In this document: positions 1 to 11,236 of the stretch, piece by piece | Position numbering within the stretch: position 1 is the stretch's first letter | How the letters are laid out: every line of letters begins with the position of its first letter | Source: Isoetes taiwanensis | Taxonomy: Eukaryota > Streptophyta > Lycopodiopsida > Isoetales > Isoetaceae | Direction: 5' to 3' | Length of the DNA: 64,000 bases | Assembly: GCA_021234155.1 (NCBI GenBank) | Contig: JAJEKV010000221.1 | Location: 648,869 to 712,868, forward strand | Notes under the pieces: model-generated | Seen by the model: only the letters and a program-made list of their open reading frames with translations | Told to the model about the DNA's origin: nothing | The model's database searches: none | Made by a program: the position numbers and the translations under genes

Positions 1-1837
1 AAAGATGTCATTTCGAGAGCCTGCTCAAAAGGCTTAGATGTTCTGCATCTGTTCATTATACCTTTATGCGCTTTGTCAAGAGATCATAAAGTAGAGAGAG
101 TCAGGAAAAACACAAGGTAACACTGTATGTTCTTGCAGACCTAGTCAGGGCAAGGTAGTGCAGAACATAGTTTTATGAGATTTGTTGATATCAGGACTTC
201 ACATATAGATGTGTCATCCTGCATAAACGTGCATTGCATAAAATTGACAATATGCAATGAATTCCAGAGTCCAAGCAAAAGCTGGATGCTACTTTCTACA
301 TGACAACGATTCTACATGTTATATTCCATCATTCAGTTTCTAGATGCTATTATGAAGCATTCATCTGCAGGACTCTCAGGTTATCAAGGAATATTGGCTC
401 ACACGATAAGAGGTTAGAATTGACACTAGGTTAGAATTGAATATCTATGTTTAGTGTGCATGCAATTCTTTCTGTTTATAAGGAAAAATGTGGATAGATA
501 TATTCTTTATGTATAACTTGGGCTTGTTATGATCGGAAATCGCAGTCAAGCAGAGGATCTGCTAAAAGACCAAAGATTTATTTATGCAAATGAAGGGAGA
601 AACCTTTATTTCTGCAAATGAATGGAGAAACCATGGCTTTGCACTAACTTTTGCTTGTGGTATTTTGGGAAGCTTGAATCGATATGGTCGCGGCAAACAG
701 TTTCAACAATGCACTCAAGCATATATTTGGAACTAGCAGATTAATATTTAGATCTGTCTTGCTATTCTTAGAGTTAGGAATGTCCCCTGCTTGATGCCTT
801 GTCTAGCGAATGTCCCATTTCTTTTTCCAGTTGTGGCCAAATAAGCGCTTCACGAGATGGCGAGCAACACTAGATTTGATCTCGTTATTTTGTAAAGCAG
901 TTTTATATTTCTCATAAATGAGATTTCATTTCTGTTGTTGGTTATATTCTTCGAAATATGCAGGCCTTGCGTGTTTCACCAGTTATGGTAATGCCTATGC
1001 CTGTGCCTTTGCCTGGTTAATTTTTATTTTCTTTGCTGTTGTTTTTTTAAGTTGGTGGCACAGAGAATAAAGCAATAGAGGATTCACATTCTAATTTTCA
1101 ACAAGTAACTATAAGCCACTGCAAAATATGTGGCTCGTCAGCAAAGACATGGGGAATTGTTGATGATAGAAATATAATCATGGAAATTCTGTGACTTAGT
1201 AATGCAGTATTGGTAGAAAAGATTTAAGATAGAATGTATCACTTATAATGCTTGCACCTGTTGTCAATATTAAGGGCCAAAATTTGTTCTAATCTGTTTA
1301 TGTAAAAAGAGGACCAAGTTGTCCAGGTATTTATCCCTGAGGATCAAGCAAAACCCACTTCATGTCATGGGGGCTTTGAGAAAAAGAAAACAAAGACAGG
1401 ACCAAAAATTCGAATCCAAAGACCTTACAAACCTCTGGTCTGAGAAGGGCTATAATTCAAAATATCACTAACCATCTAAAGGTGTTACGTGGATAATACA
1501 TGGCCTTAGGCTAGGAAAACACTCGAATAGGTTAAACTAATATGGTGTTCACCTAAACATTTGGATTACTTCTTTGCAATGATCTATCATGCATGTTGAA
1601 GTCAAGATCCATTGGAGTTTATATAATGTAAAGGTTTGAGGATACCATGTTGTCTTTATTATACACTCTTGACTTCAACATCTATGTCGAATAGCTCTTC
1701 CCAGAAACAAAAATACTTTACACATATTGATTGTTTTCCAAGAGAGACACGTTTTTGGTTTTTAATGTTTGAGAGGTACAAAATGAGCATTTTTGTTCTG
1801 AACACTAATGGTCTCTGGTCACAATGTGGATTAATAC
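1..1837. other. Non-coding flank, no gene recognised
   Basis: This is AT-rich single-copy-looking sequence. I see no long open frame, no recognisable protein motif and no RNA gene in it. Short open frames near 1636-2039 have no family features and overlap the hairpin element that follows. I can say nothing further about its function. Confidence 0.5.
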
Positions 1838-1960
1838 ATTTTTGGGTTGCCCCTGGGGGGCAAACCCTTGTTTATGTGGGCTTTTGGCATATGCTAGGTA
1901 TATCTTTGGAATATACCTAGGATATCTTTGGATCGCCCAAACCTACTCTTGCTGTAAACT
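1838..1960 (+). repeat. Two-hairpin repeat element, copy 1
   Basis: Two consecutive stem-loops are visible. The first (1844-1867) pairs GGGTTGCCCC with GGGGCAAACCC. The second (1894-1920) pairs CTAGGTATAT with ATATACCTAG, a perfect 10-bp stem around a 7-base loop. The same arrangement, in the same orientation and with the stem bases changed on both sides, occurs at 63855-63942. The conserved order suggests the end of a dispersed repeat or a structured transcript. No protein is associated with it and I do not recognise the family. Confidence 0.55.
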
Positions 1961-2544
1961 CTTGGTCGCCATTGTTCTTTATGTCTTGGGTGGTGAGGAG
2001 TTAGTGATGCAAATGGGTACCATCATCTTCATAAAATGACAATGTTCTAAAATAGCAATTTTGATTGATTATAAAAACATAACTTTCAAGTATGATTTAA
2101 GCCACCTCAACCTCCGGCCACGGAGGGCAACCTTCCGTGCGCAGCACCTTGTTTTTTTTTTCCCTTTTTTTTGGGGGGGGAGGGGTATATGTAATCTTGG
2201 TTTTATCAAAGTGAACTCACATTATTGCCTTCTTTACATGGAAAAGAGACATGATCAACAAAAAGTTTTGTCTTGGCTTCAAGAGTGCGCTCCTTGGACC
2301 CAAAATAACATGGCACAACGTAGCAAACTCAATAGACCTTGACTTCCATTTGATGACTTGCACATGCAAAGCTGCAAAATTTCCATTTTTTGTTGTGTAC
2401 ATTGTTTTCTAATATTATTATCAGCCATAGCTATAGTGTAAAAGACATTAATTTAGCATGTTGAATTTGTTAATGTTGGCCATTTTGGCATTCAATCGAC
2501 ACTTTTCTACTACACTACTAATCAGAATAACACAAAAAAAAAAC
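1961..2544. other. Non-coding spacer with homopolymer tracts
   Basis: The stretch contains a T-rich then G-rich tract around 2150-2182 and otherwise AT-rich sequence. I recognise no gene, RNA or transposon terminus. Confidence 0.45.
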
Positions 2545-3593
2545 AATATATATATACAAGAAATTTAATGCGTCCTACGGTGCATGTTCGAGTTTTAGCA
2601 TGTTCCTACGTGCAAGTTCTTGTTGTGCCCTACACTCTAAAAGAATCTCTTAAGAATACTCTAAATTCATAGATTCTCTAAGATTCTACCAAGATTCTCT
2701 TAGAGGTTTCATGAGAATTTCTCTAAATTTTATAAGATTCCCTCTAGATTCCATTAGATTTCCCTAGATTCTCCAAGATTCTATGAAGATCCCCTTAGAT
2801 TCCCTTAGATTCTTTTAAATTTTATGAGATTGCCCTAGGTTCCCTTACATTACATGAGACTCAAAGAGATTCTGTAAAGATTCCCTTAGATACTCTAAGA
2901 TTTCATCAACATTTTCTTAGATTCCCTTAGATTTTATGAAGATTCTTTTAGATCCCCCAGATTTTAAGAGATTCCCGTAGGCTTGTAAATATTTTCCTAG
3001 ATTCTCTTACATTTTATAAGATTTTCTTAGATTCTATTAGATTCTTCTGGATTCTTTTGCATTCTAGAATTTTTTAGAACATTCTAAGACTTTCTGGAAC
3101 ATTCTAAGACTTTCAATATATTCTAGAACTTTTTGGAAGTATTTCCCTATATTTCCTTACATTCCCGTAGATTCCCCTACATTCTAGAACATTCTAAAAC
3201 TTATCAGAACAATTTGGAACTTTCTGGAAGAATTTTCTTAGATCCCCCCTAGACGCTCTTATGTTCTAGAACTTTCTAGAAGATTCTAGAACTTTCTAGA
3301 GCCTTCCAGAACATTCTAGAACTTTCTTGAACTAGCTAGAATGTAGAGTCTATTTTATCTTAATGGGAATATTACCCTTAAGTATATTTGAAACATAAAT
3401 TGTTCATGGAATTAATGCTTGTTTTAGTGGTTAGAATGGGGGGCTGAGGGACCAATGGTCAGGGTTCGAATCCCCCACACAATATAAAAATTTTAAAAGC
3501 CTTTTCCTAAGGGATGAGCATTCAACTTGGGCCGTAGGATCTTGGACCCGATCAAGGGTCGAGATCTCACCACGTGACAATAATTAAAGCAAC
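2545..3593 (+). repeat. Family R repeat, copy A, 5' part
   Basis: It begins with a segment ending in GCGTCCTACGG followed by a GTTTTAGCATG motif. It continues as about 700 bp of low-complexity TTCTAGAAC/AGATTCCCTTAGATTC-type sequence and ends with a tRNA-like head. The same order of landmarks occurs in copy B (27860 onward) and copy C (45143 onward). Gypsy-1 interrupts it exactly at 3593, and it resumes at 10444. Full length without the insertion is about 1.8 kb. There are no LTRs, no inverted termini and no open frame, so its transposition class is unknown. Confidence 0.7.
3414..3477 (+). repeat. tRNA-like pol III head (SINE-like) in copy A
   Basis: The segment has an A-box-like TTTTAGTGGTTAG (TGGTCTAGTGG in the sister copies) and, about 40 bases on, a B-box GGTTCGAATCC. 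The layout is that of a tRNA-derived SINE promoter. The acceptor stem does not close and no anticodon arm is clear, so it is not a working tRNA gene. The same head occurs at 10581-10642 and 52087-52147. Confidence 0.65.
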
Positions 3594-4265
3594 TGTTACG
3601 GCTCAATGCCGGCTTGGGGGAGTGGCTCAGGCAAGACGCAACATGAGTTAATATTCCGAAGGTTAGAGATTGTTTGCTAAGGGTTATAATTTTATAACAT
3701 GGCATATGGGTATAGCTAGGTATGTCAACATTTTAAAGGTGAACAAACAATTGTGCATTTTTAAAAATACAAAGGGGCGCTGGTGATACTTGCCCGCATG
3801 ACCCTTTATCCAAACCGCTTTCGAAATAGTATCAGAGCAGCAGACGTTTCCCGGATTCAAGGGAAAAGGGCGGATTCGGTTCTGCCTTAAGATTAAACCC
3901 AGCTATTCTTGGCCGATTCATAGATATTTCGGATCTTCTACCTTTTACTAGATAACTAGGGATTAGAAAAGGCCAAACCGGAAATAGGCTATTCTTCCCT
4001 TTAAATACAACTGCTCTTCTTATTCTTAGACAGAAAACTCCGTCCGTGTGATCAAGGTTTCCAGTGTCTTGCAGTAGTGAGGATTGAACGAGCTTCTTAT
4101 TAAGCCTTGGTTTCTTGGTTGCGCGGTCTTAATGTGCAAAAGTAATCTGGATCTTGGGCAAAGCCTAGCCCGGTTGGGTGGTTAAATCTCCTAACGATTG
4201 GAGAGTGTTTCTAAATTCTTTGGGTTTTCTTTCTTGAAGTGTTGTGTTTATCTTTCATTGTATCA
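3594..4265 (+). repeat. gypsy-1 5' LTR
   Basis: It starts TG and ends CA, and is nearly identical to 9782-10443. It contains a TATA-like TTTAAATA at about 4005-4013, the likely core promoter. Mismatches with the 3' LTR cluster in a few short patches (about 3778-3835 and 4120-4155), most of them at CTG/CAG or CCG sites. Confidence 0.93.
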
Positions 4266-4268
4266 AGT

Positions 4269-4280
4269 TGGTATCAGAGC
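4269..4280 (+). promoter_or_regulatory. gypsy-1 primer-binding site (initiator tRNA-Met)
   Basis: TGGTATCAGAGC lies three bases after the 5' LTR. This is the classical complement of the 3' end of plant initiator tRNA-Met and primes minus-strand cDNA synthesis. Confidence 0.92.
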
Positions 4281-4556
4281 CTGCCGTTTCTTGAACTGAA
4301 ACGATGGCTCACCGTTACAATATCTCGAAGAGCAATACCCGTGAGGCTTTAAGAATGCTGATTTTATCGCTACTCGGATAAGCGTTACCACGACCTACAT
4401 CCCCGGAAGATTATCAAGTATAAACTAGAGCAGATTGCTCTACTCTATGGCTTCCTTCCCAGTAATGCCCAGCCACCTCCATTACCTGGAGATCCTCCAC
4501 CTGTTCATCCACCACCACCTGAAAATCCGCCGCCAGATACTGGTAACCCAGATCCT

Positions 4557-5123
4557 TTGATGACTGCTGAAACTGATATGCCAACTAAGAGGAATAAGGC
4601 TCCTAAATGGTTGGAAAAAGTTGATCTGCCATACTTTACTGGCGGAGCGTCTGTTAAGCCAATGCAAGTAATAAGTTTCCTGGGGATATGGGAAAAGTTC
4701 TTTGAGAGAGTTAACGCGACCGAACAAGAGAAACTGCAAGCCATGGATACATATTTAGATGAACAAGCTCAAGTTTGGTGGCAAGGCCGCAGATTGATGC
4801 AGCCTGAAGTTAACTCATGGGCAGTTTTTCGTAGTGCATTTGAAGCCCATTACTTGCCTGCGAACTATTACAGGATATTGCAAAAAGAATGGGACCTTGT
4901 TAAACAGGATGACGGAGAAACAGTATCAGAATATTATATGAAATTTAGTCATCTAGGTTCACAAGTTAGGAACTTGGGTGAACACGAACTCTTAAGGAAG
5001 TTCGTGAATGGATTGAGGGAGGACATATTTGCAGAGTTAGATCTTATTGAACCAATCCAACATGGAAGACGAATAAAAAAAAAAGGAGCCGCAGAAGCGA
5101 AAGTTGAACCCCAAGGCTCGTAA
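4557..5123 (+). pseudogene. gypsy-1 Gag capsid region
   Basis: The 188-residue frame contains a retrotransposon Gag capsid domain, with the hallmark tryptophan-rich AQVWWQGRR region and a VSEYYMKFSHLG segment. It would form the virus-like particle core in the cytoplasm. The frame may begin a little upstream in a proline-rich leader (about 4440-4556). It ends prematurely just after a run of ten A residues (5076-5085), where the downstream nucleocapsid is in another frame. This is either a programmed slip site, a mutation or a homopolymer read error. I favour a mutation or error, because gypsy-1 homologues normally fuse Gag and Pol. Confidence 0.85.
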
Positions 5124-5931
5124 GTTGGTTATATGGGAAGGAGTACCTTCTCGTGAACAGAAAAGACCAAAGCGTGAAAAATTTGAAAATAGAAGGGATA
5201 GGAAAAACAAAAGGGGCCGGGAAGAGCGTAAGACCAGGTTCAATGGGAGGAATGGAAAACGCTCTAATAATGTACAGAAGCCCAAACAGGAACAGAGTAA
5301 AGGGCCAAAGACTGGATGTTATAATTGTGGGGGTCCACATTATCAATCCAACTGCCCGAAGAATACAGCTCTGACAGATAAAAATACAAAGAAAGTGCAG
5401 TTTAAGGAGCCGCCGCCTAAGGAAAGGCAAGTTGCTCAATCTCACCATGTGGAAGATAGACCCGAAACTTCCAGGGAAGGAGAGGAAAGAAATAAAGGAA
5501 AGCTTGCAGCCATTGAACAGGAAAAAGGGAGACTGCAAATTGCATACCTAAAGAATTTGTCAGAAGACGATACAGGGGCTTCAGAAGCATGGCTGTTTAA
5601 GATGAAAGGTTCAGTAAAAGGTCAAGAGGTGACTGTTTTACTTGAAGATGGTTCAACCCATGATTTTATCTCACAAGACTTGGTGTACAAATTAGGATTA
5701 CCTATCTGTGATTTGCAAACAAAGATCACAGTTGTGCAAGGTTTAAAAGGTCCTAGGAACCAGTGTGATAAATATGTGGTAGCTCCCATCCAAATAGGGC
5801 AGTATTCTGAAGAAAGAGTTTTGATTATAGCCCCTCTAGGAACTATGGATGTGATACTAGGAATTGGATGGCGAGAACAGTATGATGCCCGACCTAATTA
5901 CAGGGAAAAGACAGTAACTATAATGGTTTAA
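5104..5931 (+). pseudogene. gypsy-1 nucleocapsid plus first (extra) protease copy
   Basis: The frame starts in a very basic stretch (RDRKNKRGREERKTR) followed by a CCHC zinc knuckle CYNCGGPHYQSNCP, which binds genomic RNA. It then enters an aspartic-protease domain. The active-site region reads LLEDGSTHDF, where the family has LLDDGSTHDF, so the catalytic Asp is replaced by Glu. The frame stops at 5929-5931 because a 526-bp segment is tandemly duplicated and the junction creates a TAA. The second protease copy downstream keeps the Asp. The first copy would be inactive by family knowledge. Confidence 0.85.
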
Positions 5932-6452
5932 GGAGCCGCCGCCTAAGGAAAGGCAAGTTGCTCAATCTCACCATGTGGAAGATAGACCCGAAACTTCCAG
6001 GGAAGGAGAGGAAAGAAATAAAGGAAAGCTTGCAGCCATTGAACAGGAAAAAGGGAGACTGCAAATTGCATACCTAAAGAATTTGTCAGAAGACGATACA
6101 GGGGCTTCAGAAGCATGGCTGTTTAAGATGAAAGGTTCAGTAAAAGGTCAAGAGGTGACTGTTTTACTTGACGATGGTTCAACCCATGATTTTATCTCAC
6201 AAGACTTGGTGTACAAATTAGGATTACCTATCTGTGATTTGCAAACAAAGATCACAGTTGTGCAAGGTTTAAAAGGTCCTAGGAACCAGTGTGATAAATA
6301 TGTGGTAGCTCCCATCCAAATAGGGCAGTATTCTGAAGAAAGAGTTTTGATTATAGCCCCTCTAGGAACTATGGATGTGATACTAGGAATTGGATGGCGA
6401 GAACAGTATGATGCCCGACCTAATTACAGGGAAAAGACAGTAACTATAATGG
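5401..6452 (+). repeat. 526-bp tandem duplication inside gypsy-1 pol
   Basis: Positions 5401-5926 and 5927-6452 are almost identical. The visible coding difference is GAA versus GAC at the protease catalytic codon. The segment covers the linker after the zinc knuckle and the whole protease. The junction shows short microhomology (GGTT-AAGG), as expected for slippage during reverse transcription or template switching. A collapse or expansion error in assembly is the alternative. Confidence 0.9.
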
Positions 6453-7840
6453 TTGAAGGGCAGCCCTTGAAGCTGTGTACAGATTCCACATCTCAAGCTG
6501 AACCCCTACTGACATATTCTGAAACTAAGAAGTTAATACAGGGCGAAGCTGAATCGTACTTTATATACCTGAGAAACTCTGATCCGCCATCACAGGTGCC
6601 TCTCGAATTATACAGCTTTCTGAGACAATTCGACGATCTCTTCAAAGATGAGGAAACCTTAGATCTACCTCCTCACCGTCCAGAGGATCATGCTATACAG
6701 TTGCAAGAAAGCGCTAAACCTCCAAACAGGGCGCCCTATAGAGTCAGCCATTTTGAGAAATTGGAGCTTGAGAAACAGATAACAGAGATGTTAGAGCGAC
6801 AGCTAATACGGCCAAGCTGTTCTCCTTTCGGCGCACCTGTTATTCTTATCAAAAAGAAAGATAAGGGATATAGAATGTGTGTGGATTATAGAGCTCTCAA
6901 TAAGTTGACTGTCAAAGATAAATTTCCAGTACCTAGAGCTGATGATTTATTTGATGAATTACGAGGTGCCTGTATATTTAGCAAAATTGATTTGAAATCA
7001 GGATATCACCAGATCCGAATTAAGGAAGAAGACATTGGTAAAACGGCATTCAGAACAACTTTTGGTCATTATGAGTTTCGTGTAATGCCTTTTGGTCTGA
7101 CCAATGCTCCGGCAACCTTCTGTCGTCTTATGGGGAGAGTTCTAGCACCCGTCTTAGGGAAAAGTGTTGTAGTCTTCTTTGATGATATACTTATATATAG
7201 TAGAACTATTGAGGAGCACAAGCAACACCTTCAACAGGTTTTTGACCTTCTGAGGCAAAATAAGTTGTTTGTTAACGAGTCCAAAAGCAGGTTCTTTATG
7301 CAAGAAGTTGGATATCTAGGTCATATCATATCCAAAGAAGGCATACGGATGGATCCCGAAAAGATTAGGGTTATTATTGATTGGCCACGGCCTGAAAACC
7401 TCAAGGACTTACGATCTTTTGTACAGTTATGCAGTTATTATCGCAGATTTGTGAAGGATTTTGCAAAAATAACCCTTCCTCTTAGCAGGTTTTTAAAGAA
7501 AGATACCCCTTTTGTTTGGAATCCGGAAGCTGAAGAAGCTTTCCGAATTCTGAAAGAGAGCATGGCAACTGAACCGGTATTAGTGCTACCTGATTGGAAT
7601 AAGCCTTTTACAGTTTGTTCAGATGCAAGTGGAAATGCTATTGGAGCAGTATTGATGCAAGATGGACATCCATTAGCATATGTCAGCCGAATGCTCAAGC
7701 CATTAGAGCCAAAGTATAGTACTTATGAAAAAGAATTGATTGCTTTAGTTCATGCCCTTAAGAAGTGGAGACATTATCTTATGGGATCTAAGTTTGTGGC
7801 TCGTTTCGATCAGCAAAGCTTGAAACATATACAAACATAG
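5975..7840 (+). pseudogene. gypsy-1 protease, reverse transcriptase and RNase H
   Basis: This 621-residue frame carries, in order, aspartic protease (LLDDGSTHDF near residue 65), reverse transcriptase (MCVDYRALNK, then SKIDLKSGYHQIR, VMPFGLTNAPATF and the catalytic VFFDDILIYS) and gypsy RNase H (CSDASGNAIGAVL, then a TYEKELIALVHALKKWRHYL region). It would copy element RNA into DNA inside cytoplasmic particles. The tail reads ARFDQQSLKH where TDHQSLK is usual. A TAG at 7838-7840 then separates it from integrase, although coding similarity continues to about 7974. It is out of frame with gag, so translation would need repair or slippage. Confidence 0.93.
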
Positions 7841-7996
7841 GATATTATCAATGCGCGGCAATTAAAGCTCATTGACACTATAAAGGATTTTGAAGGGATG
7901 CAGCTTGAATATAAGCCTGGGAAGGAGAACCAGGTTGCAGATGCATTAAGTCGGATAAGTATTCAAGCTTTATAATCAGAAAGTGAATTTGTTGAT

Positions 7997-8914
7997 TTGG
8001 AACCTATGAAAAAAGAATATGTGGGCGATCCCTCCTTTGCTACTCCATATGCACAGGTACAGAAGGATGGAAGAGATCCTTTGGCAGAATACAAGATTCA
8101 TAATGGGTTATTACTCTACCGAAATCGTACTTGTGTTACACAAGCATACAGGTTGAAGGTTATACAGGAATGTCATGAACCTCCATATTCTGGACATAGA
8201 GGAATTCAGGCTACTTTGGCAACCGTCAAAAGACGTTTCTTTTGGCCAAAGCTTGAAAGGGATGTAAGAAAATATGTCGAAGCATGTCTTATTTGTCAAC
8301 AAGTAAAAGCTTCTACCGGTAAGCCTGCTGGATTAGTACAGCCTTTGCCTATTCCCGAGAAACCATGGAAGCATATCACCATGGATTTTATTCAAGGCTT
8401 ACCAAAGACTGTTCACAAGAATGACCAAATTTGGACAGTAGTAGACAGATTGTCTAAACAGGCTCATTTTATTCCTTGTAAATCTAGCATGACTGCTCCG
8501 CAAGCAAGCAAGATTTTCTTAAAGGAAATATTTAAGGTCCACGGGATGCCAGATGCAATCATAACAGATAGGGATCCCCTATTCTGTAGCAAGTTTTGGG
8601 GTGGACTTATGAAAAACTTAGGCACGACTCTAAAGTATTCCACTGCATATCATCCCCAAACGGATGGTCAGACTGAGGTAGTAAATCGAGTTATTGAGGA
8701 TATGCTGAGATCTTATGTTGCTGAAAGGAAAAGCCAGTGGGAAGAATATCTTTATCTCTTGGAGTTTGCCTATAATAACACGGTACACTCAGTTGAACTC
8801 CTTTTGAAGTGGTGTACAGATATTCTTTGGAATCCCCAATTGCGAAACTTGGTGGAGAAGTACCTGCCTCCGATGAAGCCACTACGGACTTTGCAGAAAT
8901 CTTGCAAGAGGTAA
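7997..8914 (+). pseudogene. gypsy-1 integrase
   Basis: The frame has an HHCC zinc-binding domain (the H-H pair in ECHEPPYSGHRG, then CLICQQVK) followed by the DDE catalytic core: Asp in TMDFIQGLP, Asp in IITDRDPLF and Glu in GQTEVVNRVIED. It inserts cDNA into the nuclear genome. After FAYNNTVHS (about 8790) the sequence leaves the family consensus because of a frame break, and the C-terminal part continues in the overlapping frame 8809-9489. Confidence 0.92.
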
Positions 8915-9489
8915 AAGCTCGAATCCAGAAAAGTCAGGAATTGATGGCTTCCAAACTTGCTAAGAAACGAAAAAGGGTTGAGTACAAAAAAGATCAATGG
9001 GTTTGGATTCACCTTCCAAAGAAGCGTCTACGGAAGATGGGTAATCGGTATGTAAAACTGGCCCCTAGGTATTATGGTCCATTCCAAGTTGACGACAAAG
9101 TCGGTGAGAATGCTTATCGTTTACATTTATATGGGAAATGGACTAACCTGCACCCAGTTTTTAATGTGGGAATACTGAAACCTTATAAGGGAAGTGAAAT
9201 TTCTCCTGAGATTTTGCAGAGAATGGAGCAATCGGAACCTCCCAACATTAAAGATGATGAAGAGGTGTTGGAACCGGAGAAAATACTGACGCACCAAGAT
9301 AAGAAGACTAGGAATTCTTCCTATCGAAGGTATCTTGTGAAATTTAAATTTCATCCGTCCACAGATGCGGTCTGGTATTCTAAGGTGCAACTAAAAGAAT
9401 TTGGTGGACGAATACGAAGAAACTTTGCAAGATTAGAAGGCAAAGTTCAAGACCTACAAAACTTTATATTTGAAATTCCATATTATTAA
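8809..9489 (+). pseudogene. gypsy-1 integrase C-terminal region with chromodomain-like tail
   Basis: It contains the GPY/F-type integrase module (LAPRYYGPFQV, then a HPVFNVGILKPYKG region) and ends with a chromodomain-like segment (EPEKILTHQD, YLVKFKFHPS, AVWYSKVQL). In chromoviruses this tail binds modified histones and steers insertion. The first residues up to about 8830 are read in the wrong phase relative to the integrase core, so a mutation or read error sits near 8790-8830. Confidence 0.87.
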
Positions 9490-9767
9490 TTGCAATTATT
9501 TTATTGACAAAATATCTAGATATTGATATGCATAAAATTGCTAAATTCTTTACTAACGATTGTAAAGAGATCAAGTCCTCTAACTGAACTGAGGCCTTCC
9601 CTAACTGAAAAGGGACGAAAGCCCTCTAATGGAACTGAGGCCATTTCTAACTGAACTGAAATGGGAAATTTGTAACCTTTAAAAGAATTAAGGTTATAGA
9701 ATTAAATATCCTTAACAGAACTAGGATAGACAATCTTTCCTCGGGGTTAACGCGGACGTTTAACCTT
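9490..9767 (+). other. gypsy-1 3' untranslated spacer
   Basis: A non-coding stretch between pol and the polypurine tract. It contains three imperfect copies of a CTAACTGAACTGAGGCC-like unit at about 9579-9660. No additional open frame (for example env-like) is present. Confidence 0.7.
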
Positions 9768-9780
9768 GGGAAGGGAAGGA
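9768..9780 (+). promoter_or_regulatory. gypsy-1 polypurine tract
   Basis: GGGAAGGGAAGGA ends one base before the 3' LTR. This is the expected RNase H-resistant primer for plus-strand DNA synthesis. Confidence 0.88.
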
Positions 9781-9781
9781 T

Positions 9782-10443
9782 TGTTACGGCTCAATGCCGG
9801 CTTGGGGGAGTGGCTCAGGCAAGACGCAACATGAGTTAATATTCCGAAGGTTAGAGATTGTTTGCTAAGGGTTATAATTTTATAACATGGCATATGGGTA
9901 TAGCTAGGTATGTCAACATTTTAAAGGTGAACAAACAATTGTGCATTTTTAAAAATACAAAGGGGCGCGGCTGATAACGGCCCGCGACCCCTTTATCTGA
10001 AACTGCTCGAAATAGTATCAGAGCAGCAGACGTTTCCCGGATTCAAGGGAAAAGGGCGGATTCGGTTCTGCCTTAAGATTAAACCCAGCTATTCTTGGCC
10101 GATTCATAGATATTTCGGATCTTCTACCTTTTACTAGATAACTAGGGATTAGAAAAGGCCAAACCGGAAATAGGCTATTCTTCCCTTTAAATACAATGCT
10201 CTTCTTATTCTTAGACGTAAAACTCCGTCCGTGTGATCAAGGTTTCCAGTGTCTTGCAGTAGTGAGGATTGAACGAGCTTCTTATTAAGCCTTGGTTTCT
10301 TGGTTGCGGTCTTAACAGCAAGTAACGGATCTTGGGCAAAGCCTAGCCCGGTTGGGTGGTTAAATCTCCTAACGATTGGAGAGTGTTTCTAAATTCTTTG
10401 GGTTTTCTTTCTTGAAGTGTTGTGTTTATCTTTCATTGTATCA
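9782..10443 (+). repeat. gypsy-1 3' LTR
   Basis: It matches 3594-4265 over its full length (TG start, CA end) and is followed directly by the target duplication GCAAC. Most of the sequence is identical to the 5' LTR, so insertion was recent. Confidence 0.93.
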
Positions 10444-11236
10444 GCAACATGAGCCATAGGATCTATTACATATAATTCCCAAAGTCATGTGCACCGTAGG
10501 ATATGTGCAGATAGTCTATTTTATCTTAATGGGAACATTACGCTTAAGTATATTTAAAACATAAATATTCATGGAATTAATGCTTGGTCTAGTGGTTAGA
10601 ATAGGGGGTTGAGGGGCCAATGGCTAGGGTTCGAATCCCCCACACAACATAAAAAATTTAAAAGCCTTTTCCTAAGGGATGAGCATTCAACTTGGGCCGT
10701 AGGATCTTGGACCCGATCAAGGGTGAAGATCTCACCACGTGACAATAATTAAAGCAACATGAGCCGTAGGATCTATTACATATAATTCCCAAAGTCATGT
10801 GCACCGTAGGATATGTGCCAAGCCACGTGAGCCGTAAGATCTCGGATCGACAATCAGGATCGGATCAACCTAGACCATAGGATCGATTACATATAATAAT
10901 AATAATAAATAATAATATATTTAAATCTCGGATCGACGATCAGGATCAGATCAACCTAGACCATAGGATCGATTACATATAATTCCCAAAGCCATGTGCA
11001 CCGTAGGATATGTCCCAAAGCAACGTGAGCCGTAGGATCTCGGACCGACGATCAGGATCAGATCAACCTAGACCGTAGGATCGCTTACATATAATGTACA
11101 AACAAACTCCCAAGCCATCTGAGCCGTAGGATACGTTCCAAAGCCACGTGAGCCGTAGGATCTCGGATCAACGGCCGGATTCAGGAGGACATACATAAGA
11201 ACATATATAATATACAAGAAATTTAATGCGTCCTAC
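10444..11236 (+). repeat. Family R repeat, copy A, 3' part
   Basis: The segment continues copy A after gypsy-1. It includes a second tRNA-like head (10581-10642), part of a roughly 312-bp internal tandem duplication once the retrotransposon is discounted. It then carries several units of about 100 bp with CCGTAGGATC, GGATCGACGATCAGGATC and TTACATATAATTCCCAAAG. It ends with ATACAAGAAATTTAATGCGT and CCTACGG, the same sequence that precedes the GTTTTAGCATG start of copy A. This implies head-to-tail copies. Gypsy-3 cuts the array at this point. Confidence 0.72.
10581..10642 (+). repeat. tRNA-like pol III head, second unit of copy A
   Basis: It has A-box TGGTCTAGTGG and B-box GGTTCGAATCC, better conserved than in the 3414 unit. 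The body does not fold as a full tRNA, so I call it a SINE-type promoter. Confidence 0.65.

Larger units (their letters stand above)
3594..10443 (+). mobile_element. Ty3/gypsy LTR retrotransposon gypsy-1 (chromovirus-like)
   Basis: A 6.85-kb element with LTRs of 672 and 662 bp (TGTTACGG start, TATCA end), an initiator-tRNA-Met primer-binding site, gag, protease, reverse transcriptase, RNase H, integrase, a C-terminal chromodomain-like segment and a purine tract before the 3' LTR. The perfect 5-bp target duplication GCAAC (3589-3593 and 10444-10448) shows where it entered family R copy A. Domain order (RT before integrase) defines Ty3/gypsy. The C-terminal chromodomain-like segment places it among chromoviruses, whose chromodomains direct insertion to heterochromatin. 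It is inactive as read because of an A-run frame break, a duplicated protease segment, a stop after RNase H and a break inside integrase. Confidence 0.95.

Noticed and set aside
3414-3477. A genuine tRNA gene
   Set aside because: A- and B-box matches are present, but the acceptor stem does not pair and the central arm is absent. The element is repeated within a larger family.
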